Source of the DNA: DASVCS01 sp036381495
GTDB taxonomy: Bacteria; Gemmatimonadota; Gemmatimonadetes; Longimicrobiales; RSA9
Direction: 5' to 3'
Length of the DNA stretch: 12,417 nt
NCBI GenBank assembly: GCA_036381495.1
Contig: DASVCS010000082.1
Span: forward strand, 1-12,417
Below the pieces are notes generated by a model. That model did no database searches. It had not been told where the DNA came from and saw only the letters and a list, made by a program, of their open reading frames with translations. This document shows, piece by piece, positions 6,259-12,417 of the stretch (the first letter of the stretch is position 1; each line of letters starts with the position of its first letter). Position numbers and translations under genes: made by a program.

Positions 6259-7725
6259 TCAGATCTCGAACGACGGCCCTTTCGGCCCGGCACCGCTCGG
6301 ACCGTGGCGCCGCGGCGCGCGGGCGTAGCGGCCGGAATCCGAGCGGCTGATGCGCCGCTCCGCGACGAGCGCCTCAAGGACGAGCTCGCACCCGGCGGCG
6401 CAATGGCCGGCCGAGTCCTCGGGCGCGAGGTCGAGGCGACGCACGACGTCGAGCAACCCCGGGACGGCGCGGAACCCCTCGAGGCAGGCCTCGGCGGAAG
6501 CGCCCTCGGCGAGCTGGAGCACGCCGCCGCCGTCGAAGTGCGCGACGATCTGCTCGATCATCTCCTCGGCCGCCTCGGCGCCACGCGCGCGGAACGCCTG
6601 GCCCGCACTGCGCGAGATCAGCTCGCGCGCGATCCGCTCCGCGCCGACCAGCTCGCCCTCGTATTCGAGCTCGAGCTTCCCGGTGATGGCGGGCAGCGCC
6701 GCGTAGACATCCGACGGGCGCGGCACCGCGACGGACTCGCCGCACAGGATTGCGCGGCGTTCCGCGCTCGATACCGCGTTTTCGAGCACACTGATCGGCA
6801 TGCGCTGACTCACCCCCGACCGCTGGTCGACCCGCTTGTCCTCCCGCGCCAGGAACGCGATCCATTCGATGGTCTCCGCAACGAAATCGGGGATATCGAC
6901 CGGCAGTGCACCCCGATCGAGCCACGCCTCCTGGCGGGTGATCGCCATGCCCGCTTCCAGCGTCTCCGGGTAGTGCGTCATCACCTCCGCGCCGATCCGG
7001 TCCTTCAGCGGCGTGATGATCTTGCCGCGCGCCGTGTAGTCCTCCGGGTTCGCCGTGAAGACGAGCAGCACGTCCAGCGGCAGGCGCACCGGGTACCCTT
7101 TGATCTGGACATCGCCTTCCTGCATGATGTTGAAGAGGCCGACCTGCACCTTCCCCGCGAGGTCGGGCAACTCGTTGATCGCGAAGATCCCGCGGTTCGC
7201 CCGGGGCAACAGCCCGTAATGGATGGTCAGCTCATCCGAGAGCAGGTGTCCGCCGCGCGCGGCGCGAATCGGATCGACATCGCCGATCATGTCCGCGATG
7301 GTCACGTCGGGCGTGGCGAGCTTCTCGACGAACCGCGCCTCGCGCGGCACCCAGTCGATCGGCGCGTCGTCGCCTCGCTCCTCGACGAGCATCCGGCCGT
7401 ACTTCGAGATCGGCCGCAACGGGTCATCGTTCACTTCGCTGCCGGCCAGCACGGGTACGGCATCGTCCAGCAGCGACGCGAGCTGCCGCACGATCCGGCT
7501 CTTCGCCTGCCCGCGCAGCCCCAGCAGGATGAAGTTCTGGCGCGCGAGCAGCGCATCCAGCACGTGTGGGATCACGGTGTCCTCGTACCCGATGATCCCG
7601 GGGAAGAGCGGCTCCCTGGCCGCGAGGCGCCGCAGCACGTTCTCGCGGATCTCGTCCTTGACGGAGCGCGGCCGGTAGCCGCTCTGCTTCAGTTCACCGA
7701 GCGTACGGGGACGGATCTCCGACAT
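6259..7725 (-). CDS. MoxR/magnesium-chelatase-like AAA+ ATPase
   Basis: The protein has 488 residues from ATG 7725 (MSEIRPRTLGELKQSGY). AGGA lies about eight bases upstream; ATG 7734 adds only three residues. The AAA+ core sits at residues of about 40-300. The Walker A is GLRGQAKS (69-76), with the GxAKS form common in MoxR and RavA. The Walker B region is RGIFAINELPDL, with Asn184-Glu185 instead of Asp-Glu. Sensor 1 is in FTANPEDY and the PLKDR segment (about 239-243) is a likely arginine-finger region. The C-terminal 190 residues are helical (lid plus extra domain) and the very end is a basic, low-complexity tail. From memory, this belongs to a conserved group often annotated 'magnesium chelatase' that normally works with a VWA-domain protein as a chaperone-like remodeller. 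No VWA gene is in this window, and nothing points to chlorophyll synthesis. The Nudix gene ends 22 bases upstream, so the two are probably co-transcribed. Confidence 0.88.
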   Translation of the reverse strand: MSEIRPRTLGELKQSGYRPRSVKDEIRENVLRRLAAREPLFPGIIGYEDTVIPHVLDALLARQNFILLGLRGQAKSRIVRQLASLLDDAVPVLAGSEVNDDPLRPISKYGRMLVEERGDDAPIDWVPREARFVEKLATPDVTIADMIGDVDPIRAARGGHLLSDELTIHYGLLPRANRGIFAINELPDLAGKVQVGLFNIMQEGDVQIKGYPVRLPLDVLLVFTANPEDYTARGKIITPLKDRIGAEVMTHYPETLEAGMAITRQEAWLDRGALPVDIPDFVAETIEWIAFLAREDKRVDQRSGVSQRMPISVLENAVSSAERRAILCGESVAVPRPSDVYAALPAITGKLELEYEGELVGAERIARELISRSAGQAFRARGAEAAEEMIEQIVAHFDGGGVLQLAEGASAEACLEGFRAVPGLLDVVRRLDLAPEDSAGHCAAGCELVLEALVAERRISRSDSGRYARAPRRHGPSGAGPKGPSFEI

Positions 7726-7747
7726 GGCAGCCATCCTGGTTTCGATT

Positions 7748-8560
7748 TCATGACGCTTCCTCGTCCACGACAATGCCTACGCCATCCGCCGTGCGGACCA
7801 GGCGCGGCAGGATCGGTCGGACCAGCCGGTGGCGGGAGGCGTCCAGCGCATCGTTCACGGAGCGGAAGACCGCGAGCGATTCGAGCGTTGCGACGGTCGG
7901 GAAGACCATGGGCAGGCGCCCGGCGTGGAAGCGTTCGAGCGCTTCGACGGGGGAGAGCCACACGGCCTCGGTCATCTCGCGCGGGTCGGCGCGGGCATCT
8001 CGCCCCTCGGGGACGCGGGCGAGGAAGAAGCGGGTATCGTAGCGCCGATGTTCGGCGATGGGCGTGATCCAGTGGGCGAAGTAGACGACGTCATCGAGGG
8101 CGAGCCGCAGTTCGAGGGCGCGGACGACGTCGGCGAGGCTCGCGCGCTCGTCCATCAGGGCGTCGCGCCACTCGGCGATGCGTTCGTCGGTGGTCGCGTC
8201 GGGCGCGGCGCGGCCGGCGGCATCGCGGGCGAGCAGGATGCCGGTCTCCTCGAAGACCTCGCGGACCGCGGCCATCCAGTATGCCGGTTCGGGTTCCGCG
8301 CCGGTGGCGAGTCCGTCGGCGTGCTCGGCCAGGCGCGGCTCGGCATCGGCGGGGTCGACCCGTCCGCCGGGGAAGACGAAGGCGCCCGGGACGAACCCGG
8401 CGGACCGGTGTCGCCGGAGCAGCAGGACTTCCGGCCCGGCAGCGCCCTCACGCAGCAGCACGGCGGTCGCGGCGGGCCGCGGAGGCGCCGGCTCGGCCGG
8501 CGGCGTTTCGATCCGCTCCGCGAATCCCGGGGGAAGACGGTCGGCAGGGATCACGAACAT
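7748..8560 (-). CDS. NUDT19-like Nudix hydrolase (possible CoA/acyl-CoA diphosphatase)
   Basis: The protein has 270 residues. After an Ala/Pro-rich N-terminus comes the Nudix fold (AATAVLLREG, EVLLLRRH). FVFPGGRVDP at residues 61-70 is followed by a roughly 30-residue insert and then AAVREVFEETGILL (97-110), which supplies the Nudix catalytic helix REVFEETG with the metal-binding Glu residues. Splitting the Nudix box by an insert is a feature of the NUDT19/RP2 group, whose characterised animal members cleave CoA and acyl-CoA. The same activity here is inferred. The later WITP...RRYDTRFFLA segment also resembles that group. It is predicted to be cytoplasmic, with no signal peptide. The start ATG 8560 has no Shine-Dalgarno, but an extended -10 box lies just upstream, suggesting leaderless translation. 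It is the first gene of a probable two-gene unit with the ATPase. Confidence 0.88.
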   Translation of the reverse strand: MFVIPADRLPPGFAERIETPPAEPAPPRPAATAVLLREGAAGPEVLLLRRHRSAGFVPGAFVFPGGRVDPADAEPRLAEHADGLATGAEPEPAYWMAAVREVFEETGILLARDAAGRAAPDATTDERIAEWRDALMDERASLADVVRALELRLALDDVVYFAHWITPIAEHRRYDTRFFLARVPEGRDARADPREMTEAVWLSPVEALERFHAGRLPMVFPTVATLESLAVFRSVNDALDASRHRLVRPILPRLVRTADGVGIVVDEEAS

Positions 8561-8569
8561 GACGAAAGG

Positions 8570-8578
8570 AATGTAACA
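8570..8578 (-). promoter_or_regulatory. Extended -10 promoter for a leaderless Nudix transcript
   Basis: On the minus strand TG-T-TACATT (8578-8570) matches an extended -10 element. It ends nine bases before ATG 8560, so transcription would start within a few bases of the start codon. This agrees with the lack of a ribosome binding site. No good -35 box is visible, which is tolerated with an extended -10. Confidence 0.4.
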
Positions 8579-8585
8579 CGTCCGG

Positions 8586-8597
8586 GCACGATCGTGC
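8586..8597. promoter_or_regulatory. Palindrome GCACGATCGTGC upstream of the Nudix promoter
   Basis: This is a perfect 12-base palindrome seven bases upstream of the extended -10 element, within the -35 region. The position fits an operator for a dimeric regulator. No regulator gene is in the window, and a palindrome of this size can occur by chance in GC-rich DNA. Confidence 0.3.
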
Positions 8598-8725
8598 GAG
8601 TCGGGGGGAGACCGCGCGGGTGCTGCGGCGGGCGCGCGCGCGCGGGGGCGGCATGGCGAAGCGCGCGGGCACGAGCACGCGCCCGAGGCGGTCCCGAAAC
8701 ACGTCGTGATCCGGCGAACCCGGTG

Positions 8726-9859
8726 TCAGGCCGCTTCGCGGCGGCCCAGCTCCTGGGCGCGCTGGAGCCAGCCGGCCACATCGCCCGCCGTGATGATCCC
8801 TTCGAGGTGTCCGTCGCGCGCGACCAGGACGCGGCGCGCCTCGGAGCGCTCGAGTTTGTCGAGCACGCGCGGCATCCGCTCATCCGGCCGCACGGTGTTG
8901 CCTTCTCCCGCGGGGGTCATCGCCTCGGCGACGGTGCGGCGCGGCCATTCCTCGCGTGGCACCTGCTTGACCTGCGCGAGCGTGATGATGCCGAGCGGGC
9001 GCCCCTGCTCGGTGACGGGGAAGGCATGGTAGCGGCGTCGCAGGAAATGCTCGTCCACCAGTTCCTGGAGCGAGAGCCCGGGCGGCACGGTCTCCGGTTC
9101 GCGCGTCATGGCCTCGCGCGCCTGCACGCCTTCGAGAACGCGCTGGAGCAGGTGCTGCTCGTAACTCGCCGTTGCCGCGTTCCGCAGGAACCATCCGATG
9201 AAGACCAGCCAGAGTCCACCGACGATCGCGCCGCTCAGCGCCTGGAAGATCCCGAGCGCGACGAGCAGGTATCCGAACCATTTTCCACCCGTGGACGCCC
9301 AGCGCGTGGCCTTCGTCACATCACCGGTGAACTTCCAGACCGCGGCGCGAAACAAACGGCCGCCATCCAGCGGGAAGCCGGGGAGCAGATTGAAGACGGC
9401 CAGGATGATGTTCAGAAACGCGAGGTACTGCGCCGCGCCGGTGATCGCGACGCTCCACCCGGCCTGTGCGCCGAACCACCCGATCAACCAGAGCACCACG
9501 CCGATCGCGATGCTCGTCACCGGGCCGATGCCGGCGATGACGAACTCGTCCCCCGGGTCCTCCGCCTCCATGCGCGTGCGCGCCATGCCGCCGAAGATGA
9601 AGAGCGTGATCCCCTCGACCGGGATCCCCTTCGTCCGCGCGATGAGCGAATGCGACAGCTCGTGGGCGACCAGCGAGCCGAAGAACAGCAGCGTACCCGC
9701 CACGCCCATGAGGATGTAGGTCACGGTCGAGAGACCGGGGAAGTTGAGCGGGAAGACGGCAAAGCTGAACGTCCAGAGGATCAGGAAGAAGATGATGAAC
9801 CAGGAGAAATCGATCCGGATCTCGAACCCGAGGATCGACCCCAGTCGGAAGTCTCCCAT
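8726..9859 (-). CDS. Site-2-type intramembrane metalloprotease (M50) with two CBS domains
   Basis: The protein has 377 residues from ATG 9859, chosen over the upstream ATG at 9919. GAGG lies five bases before it, and MGDFRLGSILGFEIRIDFSW is the usual beginning of this family. There are about six membrane segments in residues 18-226. The zinc motif is HELSH (66-70) and the third ligand lies in NLLPGFPLDGG (157-167, Asp165). The loop FIFGGMARTRMEAEDPGDEF, then GIGPVTSI, is typical of the M50B group without PDZ. Two CBS domains follow at about 244-300 and 308-370; in this family they may sense nucleotides and gate the protease. All catalytic residues are present. The enzyme would cut membrane-spanning substrates such as anti-sigma factors. 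No sigma or anti-sigma gene is nearby, so the substrate is unknown. It is divergent from the outer-membrane protein gene. Confidence 0.93.
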   Translation of the reverse strand: MGDFRLGSILGFEIRIDFSWFIIFFLILWTFSFAVFPLNFPGLSTVTYILMGVAGTLLFFGSLVAHELSHSLIARTKGIPVEGITLFIFGGMARTRMEAEDPGDEFVIAGIGPVTSIAIGVVLWLIGWFGAQAGWSVAITGAAQYLAFLNIILAVFNLLPGFPLDGGRLFRAAVWKFTGDVTKATRWASTGGKWFGYLLVALGIFQALSGAIVGGLWLVFIGWFLRNAATASYEQHLLQRVLEGVQAREAMTREPETVPPGLSLQELVDEHFLRRRYHAFPVTEQGRPLGIITLAQVKQVPREEWPRRTVAEAMTPAGEGNTVRPDERMPRVLDKLERSEARRVLVARDGHLEGIITAGDVAGWLQRAQELGRREAA

Positions 9860-9981
9860 GCTCGCCTCTTCTCCACCGGATCCGCGTCGGTGCGCAGGCG
9901 CCGTGCAGCGCCGGGGCACAACGGTCTAGCTGGCGCAATCGGCGGGCCAGTGGGGGGCCGACGCTCAGGAGCTCTTCCCCC

Positions 9982-10010
9982 TTGCCGCCCGGGTACCGGC
10001 CGGTTACGGT
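9982..10010 (+). promoter_or_regulatory. Sigma70-like promoter candidate for the barrel protein, with palindrome in the spacer
   Basis: TTGCCG (9982-9987) and TACGGT (10005-10010) are separated by exactly 17 bases. The spacer contains the perfect palindrome ACCGGCCGGT (9995-10004) touching the -10 box, which could be an operator. Transcription would begin near 10017, giving a leader of about 110 bases before ATG 10127. The rest of the divergent region (9860-10126) shows no clear promoter for the M50 gene. Confidence 0.3.
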
Positions 10011-10126
10011 AGGGTCGTGCCCGGAGACCCGATGCGGCAGTGCGCACCCGCTTATCGGCCCCGCCCGGGCTGCCGCGACGGTCACGTCGCGTCCGGCATG
10101 TGACACGACTCCACGGAACAACTCCG

Positions 10127-11410
10127 ATGGCGCACCCCCGGTTCCGCCTGCTCGCGACGAGCGTGGCGGTCGCGTTGCTCCCCGGCGCTCCGGCACGCGC
10201 GCAGGTTCCGCTGACGCCGCGCGCGCTCGGCATGGGCGGCGCGTTCATGACCGCCGCGCGCGGCCAGGAGAGTCTCTACCTCAACCCGGCGAACCTCGCG
10301 CTTCCCGACGGACCGCGCTGGTCCGTCGCGTTCCCGCGCGCCGCGATCATCGGCCGGCTCTCCGGCTCCTCGGCGGGCGACCTGCTGGACATCGCTCGGT
10401 ACGACGACCTCGAGCCCGCCCGCCGAGACGCGATCTTCGGCCGGATCCCGGACTCGGGCGTCGGTCTCGGCTTCGCGGTCCGCCTTCCGTTCCTCGCCGT
10501 CCAGCGCGGGCCGCTCGCCGTCGGCATCTCGTACGGCCTCGTCGCCGAGCACACGGTCGGCCGGGACATTGTCGAGTTGATCCTGTACGGCTACGAAACC
10601 GGGCGGGCGGATTACGAGGTGGGGAACACGAGCGGCTTCCAGGCGACGTTCTGGGATGTGGCCGCCGCCTACGCCGTGGAAGCGGGAGCGGTCCGCATCG
10701 GTGTGACGGGGCACTACATCCGTGGCGGGTTGGCGAGCGCCTCGCGGATGTTGGAGCCGGAGATCGATTTCGGTGGCTCGGACATCGAGGTCGACTACGT
10801 GGGGGTGGTGGCGCGCGGCGGCAACGGGTTCGGCGTGGACATCGGCGGTGCGTACCAGCCGGATCCCGCGTGGACGTTGGGGCTGGTCGTGAGGAACGCG
10901 TACGCGTGGATGGACTGGTCGGACGATCTTCGGGTTCGGGACCTCGAGCTTCGCAAGGGGGTGATCGACGGGAAGACGCGCCTGGAGGATCTGTTGGACC
11001 GTTACGCGGAGAGTGAGCGGCCGCTGGGCGATGATGCCGGCCCGGTGGTGGCTGCGCTGGCCCGGTCGCTCGCGGCGGATGCGTATTTCCCGACGGAGGC
11101 GCGGCTGGGCGTGGGGTGGTGCGCGCGGCCGGGGACGGATCTGGGGTTGTCGGTCCGCGCGACGCTCACGGGCGGTCGGCTCGCCGGTGCGTGGGCGCGC
11201 GCGGTGGGCTTTGGCGTGCAGCAGCGCGTGCCGCTGGGCAGCGTGCGCGCGGGGGTGGCGACGGACCTCGGGGACGGGGTGCTGCTGGGGGGTGGCCTCT
11301 CGCTCGGCCCGCTGGACATGGCGATCGCGCGGGTATACGACGGCGAGGTCGATGGCGCGACGCGTTCGGGGTGGATGGGGACGGTCGGGCTGCGTCTGAG
11401 CGGGCGTTGA
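10127..11410 (+). CDS. Outer-membrane beta-barrel protein (PorV/FadL-like architecture)
   Basis: The protein has 427 residues from ATG 10127. It is placed here because the signal peptide then starts at residue 1 (MAHPRFRLLATSVAVALLPG, cleavage after APARA|Q). The frame is open further upstream, to 10040, without signal-like sequence. The Shine-Dalgarno is weak. The mature N-terminus, PLTPRALGMGGAF, then ESLYLNPANLAL, is the signature shared by PorV/PorQ, TraF-like and FadL-like barrels. Alternating hydrophobic strands continue to the C-terminus (GTVGLRLSGR). Residues 268-318 form a charged helical stretch (RDLELRKGVIDGKTRLEDLL and on), probably a long loop or plug. It is probably an outer-membrane channel or secretion-associated barrel; the cargo is unknown. 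It converges with the RCC1 gene, with only 15 bases between stops. Confidence 0.82.
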   Translation: MAHPRFRLLATSVAVALLPGAPARAQVPLTPRALGMGGAFMTAARGQESLYLNPANLALPDGPRWSVAFPRAAIIGRLSGSSAGDLLDIARYDDLEPARRDAIFGRIPDSGVGLGFAVRLPFLAVQRGPLAVGISYGLVAEHTVGRDIVELILYGYETGRADYEVGNTSGFQATFWDVAAAYAVEAGAVRIGVTGHYIRGGLASASRMLEPEIDFGGSDIEVDYVGVVARGGNGFGVDIGGAYQPDPAWTLGLVVRNAYAWMDWSDDLRVRDLELRKGVIDGKTRLEDLLDRYAESERPLGDDAGPVVAALARSLAADAYFPTEARLGVGWCARPGTDLGLSVRATLTGGRLAGAWARAVGFGVQQRVPLGSVRAGVATDLGDGVLLGGGLSLGPLDMAIARVYDGEVDGATRSGWMGTVGLRLSGR

Positions 11411-11425
11411 GGCGGGCGCCGCGGA

Positions 11426-12417
11426 TCAGCGGCCGGGCAGCGGGGTGAGTCCTTCCCCGTCGAGGGGCGGAGTCTCGATGCCCGGCGCGAAGATCGTCGC
11501 GTCGGGTCCGAGGACGATGAGGGGATCCGCACTGTCCAGCATGGCGCCGCTCCCCAACTGGCCGTAGCCGCCCAGCCCCCAGCACACTGCGGTGCCATCG
11601 GCGAGCACGGCGCAGGTGTGGTGGAGTCCGGCGTGGATCGAGGTGACGGGCGCGGTGCCGGCGTCGAGCGCGACGGGCACCGGGACCGCGCTGTTGGTCG
11701 TCGAGCCGTCGCCCAGCGCGCCGCGCTGGTTGTAGCCCCAGCAGTAGGCACGTCCTTCCAGGTCCACGGCGCAGGTGTGGAGTCCACCGGCGCTGATCGA
11801 GGCGAAGTGGAGGTCGCCGGCGACGGGGATCGGTGCCACCCGATCGGTGGTCGAGCCGTCGCCGAGCTGACCGCGGCTGTTGTAGCCCCAGCAGTAGGCG
11901 CGCCCCTCTGCGTCCAGCGCACAGGTGTGCAGTCCGCCGGCATCGACGGTCCGGAATCCGAGCGCGCCGGCCACCGCGACGGGCGTCGCGGCATCCGCCG
12001 TGCTCCCGATGCCGAGCTGGCCGTGCTCGTTGTCGCCCCAGCAGTACGTGATGCCCTCGGCATCGATGCCGCAGGTGTGGAGGTAGCCGGCGCTCACCGA
12101 GCGGAACGTGTGCCCGTCCGCCGCGAGGACGGGGACGGGGCTGTCCTCCTCCGTGCCATCGCCGAGCTGGCCGTCGCCGTTGTAGCCCCAGCAGTACGCC
12201 CGCCCGCTCGGGTCCAGCGCGCAGGTGTGGAGTCCGCCGACGCTGAGGCGGTCGAAGACGTGGTCGATGATGGCCACCGGCACCGGTGTCGAGGCGGCGG
12301 CACCGGAGCCATCGCCGAGCGAGCCGTACTCGTTCGAGCCCCAGCACACGACCCCGCCGGCGGTGGTCAGCCCGCACGAGTGGATGTAACCGGCGCCGAT
12401 CGTCCGGAACGGCACGT
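11426..12417 (-). CDS. Exported RCC1-repeat (beta-propeller) protein, C-terminal part
   Basis: About 330 residues are visible; the N-terminus lies beyond the window. The first possible start here, GTG 12415, is inside a repeat and is almost certainly an internal Val. Six RCC1-type repeats of about 50 residues are present, each with the pattern [AV]GxxHTCA[LV]...G.AYCWGxNxxGQLGDG and a run of VPVAV-type strand. A 20-odd-residue tail ends the protein. Each repeat has two Cys, in HTC and YCWG, which would pair in an oxidising compartment. This supports secretion or surface display, although the signal peptide is not visible. A full RCC1 propeller has seven blades, so at least one more repeat is expected upstream. 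These bacterial proteins probably act as binding scaffolds; the ligand is unknown. Confidence 0.88.
   Translation of the reverse strand, partial: VPFRTIGAGYIHSCGLTTAGGVVCWGSNEYGSLGDGSGAAASTPVPVAIIDHVFDRLSVGGLHTCALDPSGRAYCWGYNGDGQLGDGTEEDSPVPVLAADGHTFRSVSAGYLHTCGIDAEGITYCWGDNEHGQLGIGSTADAATPVAVAGALGFRTVDAGGLHTCALDAEGRAYCWGYNSRGQLGDGSTTDRVAPIPVAGDLHFASISAGGLHTCAVDLEGRAYCWGYNQRGALGDGSTTNSAVPVPVALDAGTAPVTSIHAGLHHTCAVLADGTAVCWGLGGYGQLGSGAMLDSADPLIVLGPDATIFAPGIETPPLDGEGLTPLPGR
11690..12330 (-). repeat. 150-bp coding tandem repeats of the RCC1 gene
   Basis: The word TGTAGCCCCAGCAGTA begins at 11731, 11881 and 12181, and a one-base variant (TGTCGCCCCAGCAGTA) at 12031. That is an exact 150-base period, or 50 residues. 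The stretch with CAGGTGTGGAGTCC and close variants recurs with it. The first repeat (near 12334) and last repeat (near 11580) have diverged more and are out of register by a codon or more. Edges are approximate. Confidence 0.75.

Larger units (their letters stand above)
8561..8725. other. Spacer between the M50 protease and Nudix genes
   Basis: These 165 bases contain the candidate Nudix promoter (8570-8578), a 12-base palindrome (8586-8597) and a short alternating GC run (8632-8644). No terminator with a U-tract is seen after the M50 gene. Confidence 0.5.

Noticed and set aside
6259..7725. Bacteriochlorophyll magnesium chelatase subunit
   Set aside because: It resembles the ChlI/MoxR superfamily only generally; no other pigment genes are present and the Walker B differs.
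8632..8644. Alternating GC run, possible Z-DNA
   Set aside because: Only about six dinucleotide units, in very GC-rich DNA; expected by chance.
8730..8742. GCCGC-TTC-GCGGC hairpin at the end of the M50 gene
   Set aside because: It lies inside the coding sequence and encodes the C-terminal residues; the short stem is probably incidental.
844..10012. Chain of very long plus-strand frames (844-4221, 4244-6328, 6235-8067, 7829-10012)
   Set aside because: They lie exactly opposite well-supported minus-strand genes, are rich in Arg, Gly, Ala, Asp and Val with no recognisable domain, and cross intergenic hairpins. They arise from GC-rich codon bias.
11418..11433. Small hairpin GCCGC-GGATCA-GCGGC between the convergent stop codons
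   Set aside because: Only a 5-bp stem, it overlaps the RCC1 stop codon and has no U-tract; too weak to call a shared terminator.
11426..12417. Tandem repeats as a CRISPR array
   Set aside because: The 150-base period is in frame and encodes RCC1 blades; there are no short conserved repeats with unique spacers.

Overview
The window is high-GC bacterial DNA. The codon bias leaves very long shadow frames on the opposite strand. Seven genes lie on the minus strand, followed by one plus-strand gene and one further minus-strand gene. The mix suggests a Gemmatimonadota-like or related Gram-negative soil or marine bacterium: secreted M16 and M28 peptidases, an outer-membrane barrel with the LGMGGAF...LNPANLAL signature, an exported Cys-rich RCC1-repeat protein, and lipoproteins. 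This placement comes from remembered family distributions, not from a marker gene.

Layout from left to right. (1) 1-455: 5' part of an IS4-type transposase gene that runs off the window. (2) 570-950: a small orphan lipoprotein in locally lower-GC DNA next to the IS. (3) 951-1260: non-coding, with a hairpin downstream of the next gene. (4) 1261-4086: an exported two-domain M16 zinc peptidase. (5) 4087-4417: an intergenic region full of inverted repeats. (6) 4418-6145: an M28 aminopeptidase-type lipoprotein with a PA-like insert. (7) 6259-7725: a MoxR/ChlI-like AAA+ ATPase. (8) 7748-8560: a NUDT19-like Nudix hydrolase just upstream of the ATPase and probably co-transcribed with it. (9) 8726-9859: a membrane site-2-type M50 protease with two CBS domains. 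(10) 9860-10126: a divergent intergenic region. (11) 10127-11410 (+): an exported outer-membrane beta-barrel protein. (12) 11426-12417 (-): the C-terminal part of an RCC1-repeat protein, convergent with the barrel gene.

Functional picture: most of the genes serve the cell envelope or protein turnover (M16, M28, M50, barrel, RCC1, lipoprotein). The Nudix-ATPase pair is a short cytoplasmic operon. The genes do not form an obvious pathway, and I see no defence, CRISPR, secondary-metabolite or conflict system. The most unusual DNA is the structured spacer at 4157-4417, which carries four hairpins, one of them with two perfect 18-bp arms made of GGGAACGG/ACGTTT-type units. Smaller points of interest are a predicted leaderless Nudix transcript, a shared MTHSFL leader encoded near the starts of the two neighbouring peptidase genes, and exact 150-bp periodicity in the RCC1 gene. 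No tRNA, rRNA or CRISPR was seen.
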